A DNA stretch of 64,000 bases from an uncultured Shewanella sp. (GCA_947503555.1 CANNEE010000003.1:62001-126000); one strand, 5' to 3'. Counted from the stretch's first letter, positions 18,636 through 28,696 are shown. Made by a program: numbers and translations. The notes: generated from the letters alone by a model not told the origin.

Positions 18636-19243
18636 GTTTAGGGTACAAGGCTTTTTAGTACGCTGAATTTTAAGGGTTGAGTTTAGCCAAGTTTCCTATG
18701 TGATACTCAGTAATTTGGTTGAAGCGAGTCTAATGCGATCAAGGTTTATCATAAGCTTTGCCTATCTTGGCCAAACTGGAGTTAACGGGAGTGAAGTAGG
18801 CCTCTTGCTAGCAGCGTAAAATCGTACTCAATTTAGATAACCTTACCATTACAGCGGTTTACAGCATTCTTAAATCAGAAATGTGAGTTTATGATTTGCT
18901 TAAAGTCTGAGGAAAATAGCGGCTCTTTGCCCGCTCGCTGTTTAATACAAGGCGCTAATTAGCTGAAACCTCAAGGGCTTTTTACTTACTGCTTTCCCAG
19001 CTTGTTTGAACTCAATTTCGAACCTGCATGAAAAAAGTTTCTGATTAGAAAATATTTTTGTATACAAGAGTGTGACTCTAGGTATAATTTCGGCATATTT
19101 TCTACCCCATAGCATGGTTTTGTTTGGGCATGAAACGCCCTCATTTAGCCGTGATTGGGGATCATTATGTTAGTTGCAAACGCGAGCAAAAGGCTTTGAC
19201 TGGCGTTTAATGGCAACTGACTAGCCCTAATAAAGAGATAACA
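18636..19243. other. Long leader/intergenic region upstream of gcvT
   Basis: About 600 bases without a gene. It contains a TATAAT hexamer at 19083-19088 that may be a -10 element, and the perfect palindrome TTGTATACAA at 19058-19067 just upstream of it. I looked for the conserved cores of a tandem glycine riboswitch and did not find them. The remainder shows nothing I can name. Confidence 0.45.
19058..19067. promoter_or_regulatory. TTGTATACAA palindrome upstream of gcvT
   Basis: A perfect 10-bp palindrome positioned about 15 bases before a TATAAT hexamer and 177 bases before the gcvT start. It lies where a regulator or RNA polymerase would contact the promoter. Half-sites of this kind are known for GntR-type regulators; the identity here is unknown. 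Confidence 0.35.
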
Positions 19244-20338
19244 ATGGCTAATCAAACGGTACTCTATAGCAAGCATCTTGAGTCTAACGCCAAGATGGTT
19301 GATTTCCACGGCTGGGACATGCCGCTTAACTATGGCTCGCAAATCGAAGAGCATAAAGCCGTTCGCGAAGACGCGGGCATGTTTGATGTTTCCCACATGA
19401 CAGTCGTCGATGTGACTGGCGTTGATGCCAAAACCTTCCTGCAAAAGTTATTAGCCAATGACGTTGCCAAACTCACTGTTGAAGGCAAGGCCCTGTATGG
19501 CGGCATGCTTAATCATGACGGCGGCGTTATCGACGATCTCATTACCTACTTTATTGGTGATAACCACTACCGCATCGTGGTGAACTCGGCGACTCGCGAA
19601 AAAGATCTTGCGTGGATCAATGAGCAAAGCCAAGACTTTAGCGTTGACGTTGCTGAGCGTCCTGAGCTTGCCATGATTGCCGTACAAGGTCCGAACGCTA
19701 AAGCTAAGGCGCAAAGCGTATTTAGCGACAGCCAAAAGCAAGCTGTTGAAGGCATGAAGATGTTCTTTGGCGTGCAAGCTGGGGAGCTGTTTATTGCCAC
19801 CACTGGCTACACAGGTGAAGCGGGTTACGAGATTATCGTTCCTCAAGAAGAAGCGGCCACACTCTGGCAAGCGCTGCTCGATGCTGGTGTTAAGCCATGT
19901 GGTTTAGGCGCGCGTGATACCCTGCGTCTAGAAGCGGGCATGAACCTTTATGGTCAAGATATGGATGAGAGCGTTAACCCGCTGGCAGCTAACATGGGCT
20001 GGACCATAGCTTGGGAGCCAAGTGAGCGTGACTTTATCGGCCGAAAAGCGCTAGAGGCGATTAAAGCCAAGGGCACTGAAAAATTAGTCGGCTTAGTAAT
20101 GGAAGCAAAAGGTGTATTACGTACTGATATGCCAGTCTTTTTTACCGATTCTGAAGGCCAAGAGCACCAAGGCGTGATCACTAGCGGTACTTTCTCGCCA
20201 ACATTGGGCTATTCTATTGCGATGGCGCGTGTGCCTCAGGGCATAGCGGATACTGCTGAAGTCGAAATGCGTAAAAAGCGTGTAGCTGTTAAAGTAGTGG
20301 CGCCGAGTTTTGTGCGTAATGGTAAACAAGCATTCTAA
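19244..20338 (+). CDS. gcvT: Glycine cleavage system T protein (aminomethyltransferase)
   Basis: GcvT transfers the methylene group from the aminomethyl-lipoyl arm of GcvH to tetrahydrofolate, releasing ammonia. The 364-residue length and the motifs [30 protein letters not shown]-type N-terminus, [15 protein letters not shown] and [22 protein letters not shown] are diagnostic. AAAGAG lies upstream of the ATG. gcvH follows after 43 bases and gcvP further on, so the three encode the glycine cleavage complex together with dihydrolipoyl dehydrogenase encoded elsewhere. Confidence 0.97.
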   Translation: MANQTVLYSKHLESNAKMVDFHGWDMPLNYGSQIEEHKAVREDAGMFDVSHMTVVDVTGVDAKTFLQKLLANDVAKLTVEGKALYGGMLNHDGGVIDDLITYFIGDNHYRIVVNSATREKDLAWINEQSQDFSVDVAERPELAMIAVQGPNAKAKAQSVFSDSQKQAVEGMKMFFGVQAGELFIATTGYTGEAGYEIIVPQEEAATLWQALLDAGVKPCGLGARDTLRLEAGMNLYGQDMDESVNPLAANMGWTIAWEPSERDFIGRKALEAIKAKGTEKLVGLVMEAKGVLRTDMPVFFTDSEGQEHQGVITSGTFSPTLGYSIAMARVPQGIADTAEVEMRKKRVAVKVVAPSFVRNGKQAF

Positions 20339-20381
20339 TCGCGATTGAAAGACAAGATTTTAAGAAACAAGGAACAGAAAA

Positions 20382-20771
20382 ATGAGCAATATTCCAAGTG
20401 AACTGAAATACGCCAATTCACATGAGTGGGTTCGTAAAGAATCAGATGGTAGTTACACTGTGGGTATTTCTGAGCATGCTCAAGAGCTTCTCGGTGATAT
20501 GGTGTTTGTTGAGCTACCAGAAGTAGGTGACACGCTGAGTGCAGGCGAAGATTGCGCCGTGGCTGAGTCGGTAAAAGCCGCTTCAGACATCTATGCACCG
20601 CTATCAGGTGAAGTGGTAGCAGTAAACGAAGATTTAGAAGACTCTCCTGAGCTAGTTAATAGCGATGCCTATGGCGATGGTTGGTTCTTCCGCGTAATGC
20701 CTTCTGATGAGTCAGAGCTAGGCAACCTACTTGATGCCGAAGGTTATCAAGAGGTGATTGACGAAGAATAA
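20382..20771 (+). CDS. gcvH: Glycine cleavage system H protein
   Basis: The 129-residue protein is the lipoylated shuttle of the glycine cleavage system. The lipoyl-attachment lysine lies in [18 protein letters not shown], near residue 66, the expected place. [37 protein letters not shown] is the family's N-terminal pattern. It sits between gcvT and gcvP with a terminator directly downstream. Confidence 0.97.
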   Translation: MSNIPSELKYANSHEWVRKESDGSYTVGISEHAQELLGDMVFVELPEVGDTLSAGEDCAVAESVKAASDIYAPLSGEVVAVNEDLEDSPELVNSDAYGDGWFFRVMPSDESELGNLLDAEGYQEVIDEE

Positions 20772-20784
20772 GCGTCAATAACAC

Positions 20785-20820
20785 AAAGCCCCGTTGTTTA
20801 GCGGGGCTTTGTTGCTTTTA
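20785..20820 (+). terminator. Intrinsic terminator between gcvH and gcvP
   Basis: Stem AAAGCCCCG/CGGGGCTTT (20785-20793, 20802-20810) followed by GTTGCTTTTA lies 14 bases after the gcvH stop. It may set a lower level of gcvP relative to gcvTH, or require a separate gcvP promoter in the 195 bases downstream. Confidence 0.75.
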
Positions 20821-21015
20821 CTTTAGGTTTAAAGGCTTTAGCAGCAGCCTTGAGCTAAGTGATAAAACAGCCTTGAGCGAGAAGCAACAGAAAAGCACTA
20901 AGCGACATTGTTTACCAAGCAATAGCTGACTAAAACCAATTTAGATAGCATTAACAAGACTGATACCAACTGAACTATCAGGCGGATATCGGCACAAAAT
21001 GGGATCAGGTTTACC

Positions 21016-23904
21016 ATGACCACAAAAACTCTTACCCAACTCGAGCAACACGAGCTCTTTCTTCGTCGTCATATCGGCCCAGATGCAACTGAGCAGCAAG
21101 CTATGCTCAACACCATTGGCGCTGAGTCTCTAGAAGATTTAACTAATCAAACCGTACCTGAATCTATTTTATTAGGCCGTGACTTGGCCATCGACTCAGC
21201 CTGTGGCGAGTCAGAAGGCATCGCCTATATTCGCGAACTTGCCGACAAAAACAAGGTATTTAAAAGCTATATCGGCGCGGGTTACTATGGCACCGAAGTG
21301 CCGAATGTGATTCTGCGTAATGTATTTGAAAATCCAGGTTGGTACACGGCTTATACCCCTTACCAGCCTGAGATTGCCCAAGGTCGCCTAGAAGCGATTT
21401 TGAACTTCCAGCAGCTATCGATGGATCTAACGGGGCTAGATTTGGCCTCGGCGTCACTTCTCGATGAAGCCACTGCCGCCGCCGAAGCAATGGCGCTGGC
21501 TAAGCGTGTCTCTAAAGCCAAAAAAGCCAATATCTTCTTTGTGGCTGACGATGTGTTCCCACAAACCTTGGATGTAGTACAAACCCGCGCCGAGTGTTTT
21601 GGCTTTGAAGTGATAGTTGGCCCAGCAGAAGAAGCGGTCAACCATGAGCTATTTGGCGCGCTATTCCAATACACTAACCGTCACGGCGAGATAAAGGATT
21701 ACAGCGACCTGTTTGCCAAGCTCCATGAGAAGAAAGCTATCGTCTCTGTTGCTGCCGATATCATGTCACTGGTACTACTGAAATCGCCGGGCTCTATGGG
21801 CGCAGATGTGGTCTTTGGTAGTGCCCAGCGCTTTGGTGTGCCTATGGGCTATGGTGGTCCACACGCTGCCTTCTTCGTGGCACGTGATGCCCATAAGCGT
21901 TCTATGCCTGGCCGTATTATTGGTGTTTCTAAAGATACGCGCGGTAACACAGCGCTACGTATGGCGATGCAGACCCGCGAGCAACATATTCGCCGCGAAA
22001 AAGCCAACTCTAACATCTGTACCGCTCAGGTACTGCTAGCCAATATGGCCTCTTTCTATGCGGTATACCACGGCCCACAGGGGCTGAGAACCATAGCAAG
22101 TCGCATCAATCGTCTAACAGATATTCTGGCAAGCGGCCTGAAGCAAAAAGGCGTTTCGCTAGTTAACAACACTTGGTTCGATACCCTGTCATTCAAGCTA
22201 GATGATGTTGAGGCTGTGCGTGCTCGCGCATTAAAGGCTGAGCTAAACCTAAGATATGACAATGATGGCGTACAAGGTGTCAGCCTAGATGAAACCACCA
22301 CTCGAGCCGATGTTGCCCAGCTATTTGATGTGATCTTAGGCGAAGGTCATGGCCTTGATGTAGCGAAATTAGATGATCAGCTCCTCAAAGCGGCGAGCAG
22401 TTCTATTCCAGCTGGTTTGCTACGTACCGATGATATTCTGAATCATCCAACCTTTAACCGTTATCACAGCGAAACTGAGATGATGCGTTACATTAAGCGT
22501 CTTGAAAATAAAGACTTGGCGCTTAACCACTCGATGATCTCACTAGGCTCATGCACCATGAAGCTTAACGCTGCGGTAGAGATGATCCCCGTAAGCTGGC
22601 CTGAGTTTGCCAATATGCATCCTTTCTGCCCGCTGGATCAGGCTCAAGGTTACACTGACCTTATCGAAGAGCTATCGACCAAGCTTGCCGAGATCACAGG
22701 TTATGATGCCATGTGCATGCAGCCTAACTCAGGCGCATCTGGTGAATATGCAGGTTTACTCGCGATTAAGAAGTACCACGAGTCTCGCGGCGAAGGCCAC
22801 AGAAACATCTGTCTTATCCCTCAGTCGGCCCATGGTACTAACCCAGCATCTGCTCAGCTTGCGGGCATGAAAATAGTAGTTACTGCCTGTGATAAGGAAG
22901 GTAACGTAGATCTTGAAGATCTGCGCGCTAAAGCGGCTGAAGTGGCCGATAACCTCTCTTGTGTGATGATCACTTACCCATCGACCCATGGTGTTTATGA
23001 AGAGACGGTGACAGAGGTTTGTGAAATCATCCATGAGCATGGCGGTCAGGTTTACCTCGATGGTGCCAACATGAACGCTCAGGTAGCACTCACTACACCG
23101 GGTTCTATCGGCGCCGATGTTTCTCACCTTAACCTGCATAAGACCTTTGCTATTCCTCATGGTGGTGGCGGCCCAGGTATGGGACCTATCGGTGTTAAAG
23201 CTCACCTTGCCCCATTTGTGGCGGGTCACTCGGTAGTGAAACCGGGTCGTGTAAGCGATGATAACGGTGCAGTTTCAGCCGCGCCTTATGGTAGCGCTAG
23301 TATCCTGCCTATCACTTGGATGTATATCAAGCTGCTGGGTAAGCAAGGCCTGCGTCAGTCGACTCAAGTGGCGCTACTGAACGCTAACTATGTGACTAAG
23401 CAGTTAGGCGAGCATTACCCTGTGCTGTACACAGGCCGTAATGACCGTGTTGCCCACGAATGTATTATCGACCTGCGTCCTATCAAGGAAAGCTCAGGCG
23501 TTACCGAGATGGATATTGCTAAGCGTCTTAATGATTACGGCTTCCACGCACCAACCATGAGCTTCCCTGTAGCGGGCACTTTGATGGTTGAGCCAACCGA
23601 GTCTGAGTCTAAGGCGGAGCTAGATAGATTTATCGAAGCCATGATTGCGATTCGTAAAGAGATCGCTAAGGTTGAAGCGGGTGAGTGGCCAGCGGATAAC
23701 AATCCGCTACACAACGCGCCGCACACCATGGAAGACATTATGGATAGCGAGTTTGATAACCGTCCATACACGCGCGAAGAAGCGGTATTCCCAACGGCAG
23801 CGGTTAAGGCTAATAAGTTCTGGCCAACCGTGAACCGCATCGATGATGTGTTTGGGGATCGAAACCTTCAGTGTGCTTGTGTGCCAATTTCTGAGTACGA
23901 GTAA
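21016..23904 (+). CDS. gcvP: Glycine dehydrogenase (decarboxylating), P protein
   Basis: GcvP is the pyridoxal-phosphate enzyme that decarboxylates glycine and loads the aminomethyl group on GcvH. The single-chain length of 962 residues is standard for proteobacteria. The start ([19 protein letters not shown]) and the PLP-lysine motif [23 protein letters not shown] near residue 710 are intact, as is the [10 protein letters not shown] segment. It follows gcvH after 244 bases and an intrinsic terminator. No defect is visible. Confidence 0.97.
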   Translation: MTTKTLTQLEQHELFLRRHIGPDATEQQAMLNTIGAESLEDLTNQTVPESILLGRDLAIDSACGESEGIAYIRELADKNKVFKSYIGAGYYGTEVPNVILRNVFENPGWYTAYTPYQPEIAQGRLEAILNFQQLSMDLTGLDLASASLLDEATAAAEAMALAKRVSKAKKANIFFVADDVFPQTLDVVQTRAECFGFEVIVGPAEEAVNHELFGALFQYTNRHGEIKDYSDLFAKLHEKKAIVSVAADIMSLVLLKSPGSMGADVVFGSAQRFGVPMGYGGPHAAFFVARDAHKRSMPGRIIGVSKDTRGNTALRMAMQTREQHIRREKANSNICTAQVLLANMASFYAVYHGPQGLRTIASRINRLTDILASGLKQKGVSLVNNTWFDTLSFKLDDVEAVRARALKAELNLRYDNDGVQGVSLDETTTRADVAQLFDVILGEGHGLDVAKLDDQLLKAASSSIPAGLLRTDDILNHPTFNRYHSETEMMRYIKRLENKDLALNHSMISLGSCTMKLNAAVEMIPVSWPEFANMHPFCPLDQAQGYTDLIEELSTKLAEITGYDAMCMQPNSGASGEYAGLLAIKKYHESRGEGHRNICLIPQSAHGTNPASAQLAGMKIVVTACDKEGNVDLEDLRAKAAEVADNLSCVMITYPSTHGVYEETVTEVCEIIHEHGGQVYLDGANMNAQVALTTPGSIGADVSHLNLHKTFAIPHGGGGPGMGPIGVKAHLAPFVAGHSVVKPGRVSDDNGAVSAAPYGSASILPITWMYIKLLGKQGLRQSTQVALLNANYVTKQLGEHYPVLYTGRNDRVAHECIIDLRPIKESSGVTEMDIAKRLNDYGFHAPTMSFPVAGTLMVEPTESESKAELDRFIEAMIAIRKEIAKVEAGEWPADNNPLHNAPHTMEDIMDSEFDNRPYTREEAVFPTAAVKANKFWPTVNRIDDVFGDRNLQCACVPISEYE

Positions 23905-24308
23905 TGGCTACTTAGCCTCGATAATTCGGCGTCATCCGACACTTTTCGCTACTCATTGACAACAGTCAACTCCGTGGCGAAAAGCATCGGCTTCCTTGCC
24001 TTCTCTTCGGCAGTGACGCCATTTGATGGTTCTTAGCTTGAAATGAGAAAAGCGAACCTTTGCGGGTTCGCTTTTTTGCTTAGTTCGAATTGAAAATGAA
24101 GAGTGGCAGTGAAACGGAACAAATTCCCATGCGTTGCAGTTACAGCTCATCTTTGGACAAAAGTGCGCTAACGCAAACACTCTAAAGGTAGGCAGAAGGA
24201 TTAGGCAAAGTATTGGTAAAACGCTTCATTCACCGGAATATTGAGAGCGAAGCGAGTAAAATTTCTGGGTGCAGTGACTTGCTATACGTTCTCGTAAGAA
24301 TGAGTTAA
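23905..24308. other. Intergenic region between gcvP and the Gabija-like pair
   Basis: About 400 bases with the gcvP terminator at 24048-24078. I see no RNA gene, no clear direct repeat that would mark an insertion, and no credible reading frame. The base composition becomes more AT-rich toward the right end. Confidence 0.4.
24048..24078 (+). terminator. Intrinsic terminator downstream of gcvP
   Basis: Stem AAAAGCGAACC/GGTTCGCTTTT with a 6-base loop followed by TTTT. It lies 145 bases after the gcvP stop and is well formed. Confidence 0.8.
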
Positions 24309-25345
24309 TCACAACACCTGATACTTCTTTAATGATTTTTCAGATACAAAATACAAATTTCCTTTTGCTCTAGTGCAAGCCACATAAAGCTTGTTCTTTG
24401 TAGTTGGATTAAGCTGTTCTAGGTTAGCATTATCAAAGGCTTTTAGGGTTGTCGGGTTTAGCACGACACATACATCTTGGAAGTGATCTAATCCTTTTGT
24501 ATTTCCCCAGTTAGCTGTATTTCCTGGATAACGATCACTTTTTTGATAAAAAGCTTAACAACTGAGTCATTATTGAAAATTGAATCAACCTCACCAACAT
24601 TGTCAACATACCTTACAATGACCTCATCTTCTCGATGAGATAAAATCTTGATTCCTACACGTTCAGATACAAAGGCACAAACACTAGGGCTGCAGCGATA
24701 ACTGTTTGATAGCGATGTTAAATCTATCTCAAAGCCCGACTTTTTTAGTTTAACGCAGTATTTATCAAAACATTCATGCAAAGATTTCTGAGTATTTCCA
24801 TCACGACTGGTGTCGAAAGTATGCTGATAAAAATCTCCTACCAATCGCATTTCTACATTTGCTTTTGCTAAGGCGCAAATTAGATTGAAATCGTTTGCGG
24901 CGAAATCTTGCACTTCGTCAATAAACACCGAGTCATAGAACTTTTCAATTCTTTGTATTAAATCAGGAACAACATCAAATTCAATTAGTAGTTTAGCTAT
25001 ACGGTTTGCGTACAGCCGTCCACTCTTATCAATATAATGCTCTCTCGTATCCTTTCTAGAGCGTTGTGCGTACTGAGGTAAGGGAAAATTGAAGTTAATC
25101 CCCTTGGTTTTCAGTTCATATCCACATAGGGGTCTAAAACAAAATGAATATAAAAATGTAAAGTAGCTATATATCCTAATCCCGACTGGGATCTCTCCAA
25201 ATTTACCAATTACTCTATTCTTTAGGTGTCGCGTATTGTTTTCTGTATATGTAACGATTAAACACCGGCTATCTGCATTTAGTGAATCAATGATACTCGA
25301 TGTTTTCCCTGAGCCGGCAACGGCAAATACTACTCGTTTATCCAT
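24309..25345 (-). pseudogene. gajB: GajB-like UvrD/SF1 helicase of a Gabija system, split by a frameshift
   Basis: The first frame (25345 to 24488, 285 residues) has Walker A VAGSGKT at residues 9-15, the Walker B-type FIDEVQDF at 141-148, LVGDFYQH and the NSYRCSP arginine motif of SF1 helicases. It then ends early. The -1 frame, down to the stop at 24309-24311, continues with the missing C-terminus: NWGNTKGLDHFQDVCVVLNP and KLYVACTRAKGNLYF, the last two SF1 motifs. The junction is a run of six A residues (minus strand; 24539-24544). The restored protein would have about 345 residues, shorter than the roughly 490 of the known GajB. It overlaps gajA by 16 bases. It may be a broken gene, a case of slippage, or a sequencing error. 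Confidence 0.8.
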
Positions 25346-26895
25346 TGTATCGCCTGCTGAATATATTCTGGAGAGTCCAAATCCTCTGAGTGATTTTCGA
25401 CAAGTCTAAGTGAACTTTCTGCCTTATTACTCAACATAAAATCGAGAGGATCTTTTTGTATATTCCCCCCGGAAAATAATTTGTCGCATATTGCTTTATT
25501 CTTAAGATAAAGACAGACCTCAAATGTATAATTTTTATCGTCATTATCTGAGAAGACCTTAATATTTTCGGCCGCATGGTCGGCATAGTTATCTATACAG
25601 TTTTTTTGGTAATTTCCGTCATTATCGCGAATTATCGCTGCTTTAATATTAAGAGTTTTTGCTAATTCCATGTAGCGTTTAAAGCTGGTTCCACCGACTG
25701 AGATAACATGCACTTCATCTTGTTCTAGAGTCCTTCCGGTTGATCTTTTGTATAGTGAGTCAATCAACATATACTCAGCATCTCCTTCAACAAGAATAAC
25801 TTTTCTTGATAGCACGAACTCCAGAATATTATTGTCTGGAGCTTTCATGAAAAATTTTGAAGTTGAGGGTGATAGCTTACTTAGTTTAAGCGGCTCATCA
25901 CTGTTGCTATTTAGAAGTATAGATTTTCTTAAATCTAATCGAGTACTTATTAAACTACTGTGAGTTGCGATGATTATTTGATTTTGATGGGACTCTGATA
26001 TTTTTGAAATAAGCCTTTTCATGTTGCTGTGGCTAAGATGATTTTCAGGTTCCTCTAAAAGAAGGGTATTTAGCGCATTATTCTCAGTATTACGATTCAG
26101 GGCGAATTCAGTTTTTATGAAGCACTGCTGTCCTTGCCCTCTAGCATCTATCGGAATATCATCTTGAGTCAGTGTGATGTCGGCTTCTAGGTTGTATTTT
26201 GAGCCTGAGCGTATGGCTAACTCGTAACTGCCTAATCCTGCATTGATATCTTTGAGTTTATTCTCTTTGAATTGTATTTTTTGTAACCGATATTCGTTGC
26301 TCAGACTTACTCTATTTGCATGCTCTACAGTGGAATCGTAAACTGTCCTTATGTATTCATTGTTTGCATGCTCGCTGTTAATTTTTGAGCTATCTATTGT
26401 TAAACACTTAAGAAATCGGCGATAACCTGAATACGCCTCACCATTAAAAGTAATGAATTTAACAATATAAAATTCAAATGGAAAATTTCCGTTATCCAAT
26501 GCTAAAACCTGATTGATTTCATTGATTAAGTCTTCATTGGGAAGACAAATCATATGCAGTCCGCTAGCATTGACATTTTTTGAATTATGCTTTCCGAAGA
26601 GATCGGGGTTTGTTTCATCACTCAAATAAGCTTCAACATGAACTTCTGGTAAATTCTCAAACGTCTTTTCACCTGCTAAAAATTCAGCTATCGAGCCTTT
26701 ATTAAGAATGGACTCAATACCTGTAGTCTCAACTTTATGCCTGCTTCCACTGGAAAGCAGTTCGATTGCTTGTAATATTGAGCTTTTGCCCGCCTCATTG
26801 TCACCAATGATTGTATTAATTTTCGAATCAAAATCGACTTCAAATTCTTTGAATCTTTTATAGTTAATGAGCTTTAGTTGTTTTATATGCTGCAT
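25330..26895 (-). CDS. gajA: GajA-like OLD-family ATPase/TOPRIM nuclease (Gabija defence)
   Basis: GajA proteins are phage-defence nucleases whose ATPase domain senses nucleotide levels and whose TOPRIM domain cuts DNA. Here, Walker A GDNEAGKSS lies at residues 31-39, an ABC-type signature RGQGQQ at 252-257, Walker B LLLEEPE at 278-284 and the H-loop THSS at 311-314. The TOPRIM domain follows, with VEGDAEY (catalytic Glu near 370) and RDNDGN (Asp near 424 and 426). Its length of 521 is near the known 578. The next gene downstream is a UvrD-like helicase, which is the Gabija arrangement. The DNA looks AT-richer than the flanking core genes, as in acquired defence cassettes. Confidence 0.85.
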   Translation of the reverse strand: MQHIKQLKLINYKRFKEFEVDFDSKINTIIGDNEAGKSSILQAIELLSSGSRHKVETTGIESILNKGSIAEFLAGEKTFENLPEVHVEAYLSDETNPDLFGKHNSKNVNASGLHMICLPNEDLINEINQVLALDNGNFPFEFYIVKFITFNGEAYSGYRRFLKCLTIDSSKINSEHANNEYIRTVYDSTVEHANRVSLSNEYRLQKIQFKENKLKDINAGLGSYELAIRSGSKYNLEADITLTQDDIPIDARGQGQQCFIKTEFALNRNTENNALNTLLLEEPENHLSHSNMKRLISKISESHQNQIIIATHSSLISTRLDLRKSILLNSNSDEPLKLSKLSPSTSKFFMKAPDNNILEFVLSRKVILVEGDAEYMLIDSLYKRSTGRTLEQDEVHVISVGGTSFKRYMELAKTLNIKAAIIRDNDGNYQKNCIDNYADHAAENIKVFSDNDDKNYTFEVCLYLKNKAICDKLFSGGNIQKDPLDFMLSNKAESSLRLVENHSEDLDSPEYIQQAIQWINE

Positions 26896-26951
26896 GATTT
26901 TTTTTCCAGTTCTATGGAAATGCTAGTAAATTAAGTTGAGCGTAATAAACT

Positions 26952-26968
26952 GGGTCAGAGTAAACTTT
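26952..26968 (+). repeat. REP-like repeat copy 1
   Basis: The 17-mer GGGTCAGAGTAAACTTT occurs here, between the gajA and NERD genes. It is one of six copies between 26.9 and 31.8 kb; here the preceding base pair is CT rather than TA. Confidence 0.8.
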
Positions 26969-26975
26969 GCTGCCC

Positions 26976-27884
26976 TCATGACTTCCCCGATTCGCTTTTT
27001 CGTAGGCAGCGTTGGGCTACTTGGTAGGTGATGCGGTTTATCTGTTGTTGATCCAGTAGTTGGCCGCTGCTGTTGTCGGGTCTGAGTGTGGGTAAGGTTT
27101 TCACCAATTGCTTGTGATTCAGAATAGGGAAGGGCGGTTTGCTTTGATTGGTCACATACCAGCCGGGGAAGACAAGCACTGGAGTGCTGGTAACACTCTC
27201 ACCTGTGGCTTTGCTTAGCCATTGATTAACCCACTTAGCCTGACGTGCTGCTTGCTCTATCGGTTTGGTCTCAGTCCATGACGGGAACTGTAACTGGTTA
27301 TTCTTCACAAAGACTTGGTAATCTTTGCTGCCATTTTTACTATCCTTTTTACGCTTATGGCGTCCCTTAGTTTCAATAGCAAATACACCATTAGGGCCAA
27401 TCGCTAGGTGGTCGATATTAAAGCCATCGGCTTGGATATCGTGAAACACTTGATATCCCTTCGCCTGCAACCCAATCAGTTCATTAGCCGTTGCTATTTC
27501 TGCCGTGTGGCCTAGGCGCACCTTAGTGAGTTTGGCGAAGTTCTTCCACGTTTTGAATCCAGCATAGATAACACCCATAAGCGCGAACAGAGCGTATACC
27601 CAAGGGAATTTGCCGACTTCAATATGGGCTTGTATGCCGATTAGCGCAAAGGGCAGGCTCACAGCAACTGTGCCAATGAACATACCCGCGATAAGATTCA
27701 TTTGGAGATCTTGAATCTCTTGCTGTAATCCAAAAGCAGGAATACGGGCTAGGTTGTCACGTTCAACGGGTAATTTTACCGTGGCATCACGGTGTTTAAG
27801 CATCAGCCACATTACGCTGAGCACAGCAAACATGCTGGAAAGAACGATAGTGATTGAGAGAATTTGACTGGATAACGACGACAT
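26976..27884 (-). CDS. Membrane protein with NERD (nuclease-related) domain
   Basis: The start at ATG 27884 (MSSLSSQILSITIVLSS) is chosen because AAGGA precedes it; the longer frame starting at 28025 adds 47 residues without a ribosome site. Three hydrophobic helices lie in the first 120 residues. The cytoplasmic part has GFNIDHLAIGPNGVFAIETKGR, the D...ExK core of the NERD fold, which is related to restriction-type PD-(D/E)xK nucleases. The function of such membrane NERD proteins is not established. It is bracketed by two repeat copies (26952 and 28030) and sits beside the Gabija genes. It may be a defence or DNA-processing factor, but that is inference. Confidence 0.82.
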   Translation of the reverse strand: MSSLSSQILSITIVLSSMFAVLSVMWLMLKHRDATVKLPVERDNLARIPAFGLQQEIQDLQMNLIAGMFIGTVAVSLPFALIGIQAHIEVGKFPWVYALFALMGVIYAGFKTWKNFAKLTKVRLGHTAEIATANELIGLQAKGYQVFHDIQADGFNIDHLAIGPNGVFAIETKGRHKRKKDSKNGSKDYQVFVKNNQLQFPSWTETKPIEQAARQAKWVNQWLSKATGESVTSTPVLVFPGWYVTNQSKPPFPILNHKQLVKTLPTLRPDNSSGQLLDQQQINRITYQVAQRCLRKSESGKS

Positions 27885-28029
27885 CTTCTTCCTTGATGCA
27901 ACGAGGGCAACTTCTTTGGCACCCGCATACCTGCGTTTGGTGCAACTCCATGAATAAGCGAACAATATACGCTCACTTTCCCTGAAATGTAAGCCCCAAC
28001 CGACTAAAGTTTGACCCACACCCATAAAG

Positions 28030-28049
28030 TAGGGTCAGAGTAAACTTTT
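28030..28049 (+). repeat. REP-like repeat copy 2
   Basis: TAGGGTCAGAGTAAACTTTT lies between the NERD gene and the dCMP deaminase gene, preceded by AAG. A degenerate relative (AAGTAGGGGCAGAGG) follows at about 28051, and a degenerate inverted one (AAAGTTTGACCC) precedes it at about 28006. Confidence 0.85.
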
Positions 28050-28139
28050 AAAGTAGGGGCAGAGGCTTAGCTGTGCCTCGTCGTTGTTTGTTGCTCAGTA
28101 TGTTCCGAGCAAATGGGGCGAGAGTGACCGTTAATTGGC

Positions 28140-28589
28140 TCACTCGTCCTCTTTGTTTTCTATCTGCATCCAATCGACTTTGACGCCAGCTTGGTCGAAC
28201 ATATCTTGGCTGACTGCGATTTTTTCTTTCCAGCGAGAGAGAAAGTCTTGGCTGGGTGCTGGGCTATGGACTGTGCTGATCCCAGTTTGGATTATCTTTG
28301 CCGCGCAGTTGGGGCAAGGGAAGTGGGTGACCCAGATTTCGCAGCCGCTAAGATCGCGCTTGGCATAAAGAATGGCATTTTCTTCGGCATGAAGGGTTTT
28401 GAGTAGTTTCATCTCGCGGTTGTCGATTTCTGCACTGTCTGAGACACCATGGGGATAGCCGTTGAAGCCTAATGAGACGATGCGGTTGTCTTCTGTGATG
28501 ACTGCGCCAACTTGTGTGGAGGGATCTTTACTCCAAGATGCAACGAGCTCGGCCATTTGTAGAAAACGTGTTGCCCATTTTGTCATCAT
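28140..28589 (-). CDS. Deoxycytidylate (dCMP) deaminase family protein
   Basis: Zinc-dependent deaminase motifs are clear: HAEENAIL (His ligand and catalytic Glu) and PCPNCAAKI (Cys ligands). The N-terminus WSKDPSTQVGAVI and the GFNGYP segment match the dCMP deaminase/ComEB group, which makes dUMP for thymidylate synthesis. AGGAG lies 10 bases before the first of two ATGs. It is flanked by REP-like repeat copies on both sides. A role in nucleotide-based phage defence has precedent in other deaminases, but nothing here requires it; metabolism is the simpler reading. Confidence 0.88.
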   Translation of the reverse strand: MMTKWATRFLQMAELVASWSKDPSTQVGAVITEDNRIVSLGFNGYPHGVSDSAEIDNREMKLLKTLHAEENAILYAKRDLSGCEIWVTHFPCPNCAAKIIQTGISTVHSPAPSQDFLSRWKEKIAVSQDMFDQAGVKVDWMQIENKEDE

Positions 28590-28696
28590 CTTATTGACAC
28601 TCCTAAACCTACATCTTTGAATAAGCGAATTTAATCAGGCGTTATTCTCTCTGGAGAACAGTGATAAATCAACTGATATTGGATGAATAATGAAAG

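Noticed and set aside
18636-19243. Glycine riboswitch before gcvT
   Set aside because: The conserved core sequences of the tandem aptamers could not be found by eye on the plus strand.
22756-23229. 157-residue minus-strand ORF
   Set aside because: It is wholly antisense to gcvP, whose coding sequence is intact and conserved there.
23905-26951. Direct repeats marking insertion of the Gabija pair
   Set aside because: Only vague similarity (CTGGGTGCAG near 24268 and CTGGGTCAGAG near 26950) was seen; it is too short and degenerate to claim an attachment site.
27885-28025. 47-residue N-terminal extension of the NERD protein
   Set aside because: It lacks a ribosome site and its sequence is not hydrophobic or family-like; AAGGA precedes the ATG at 27884.
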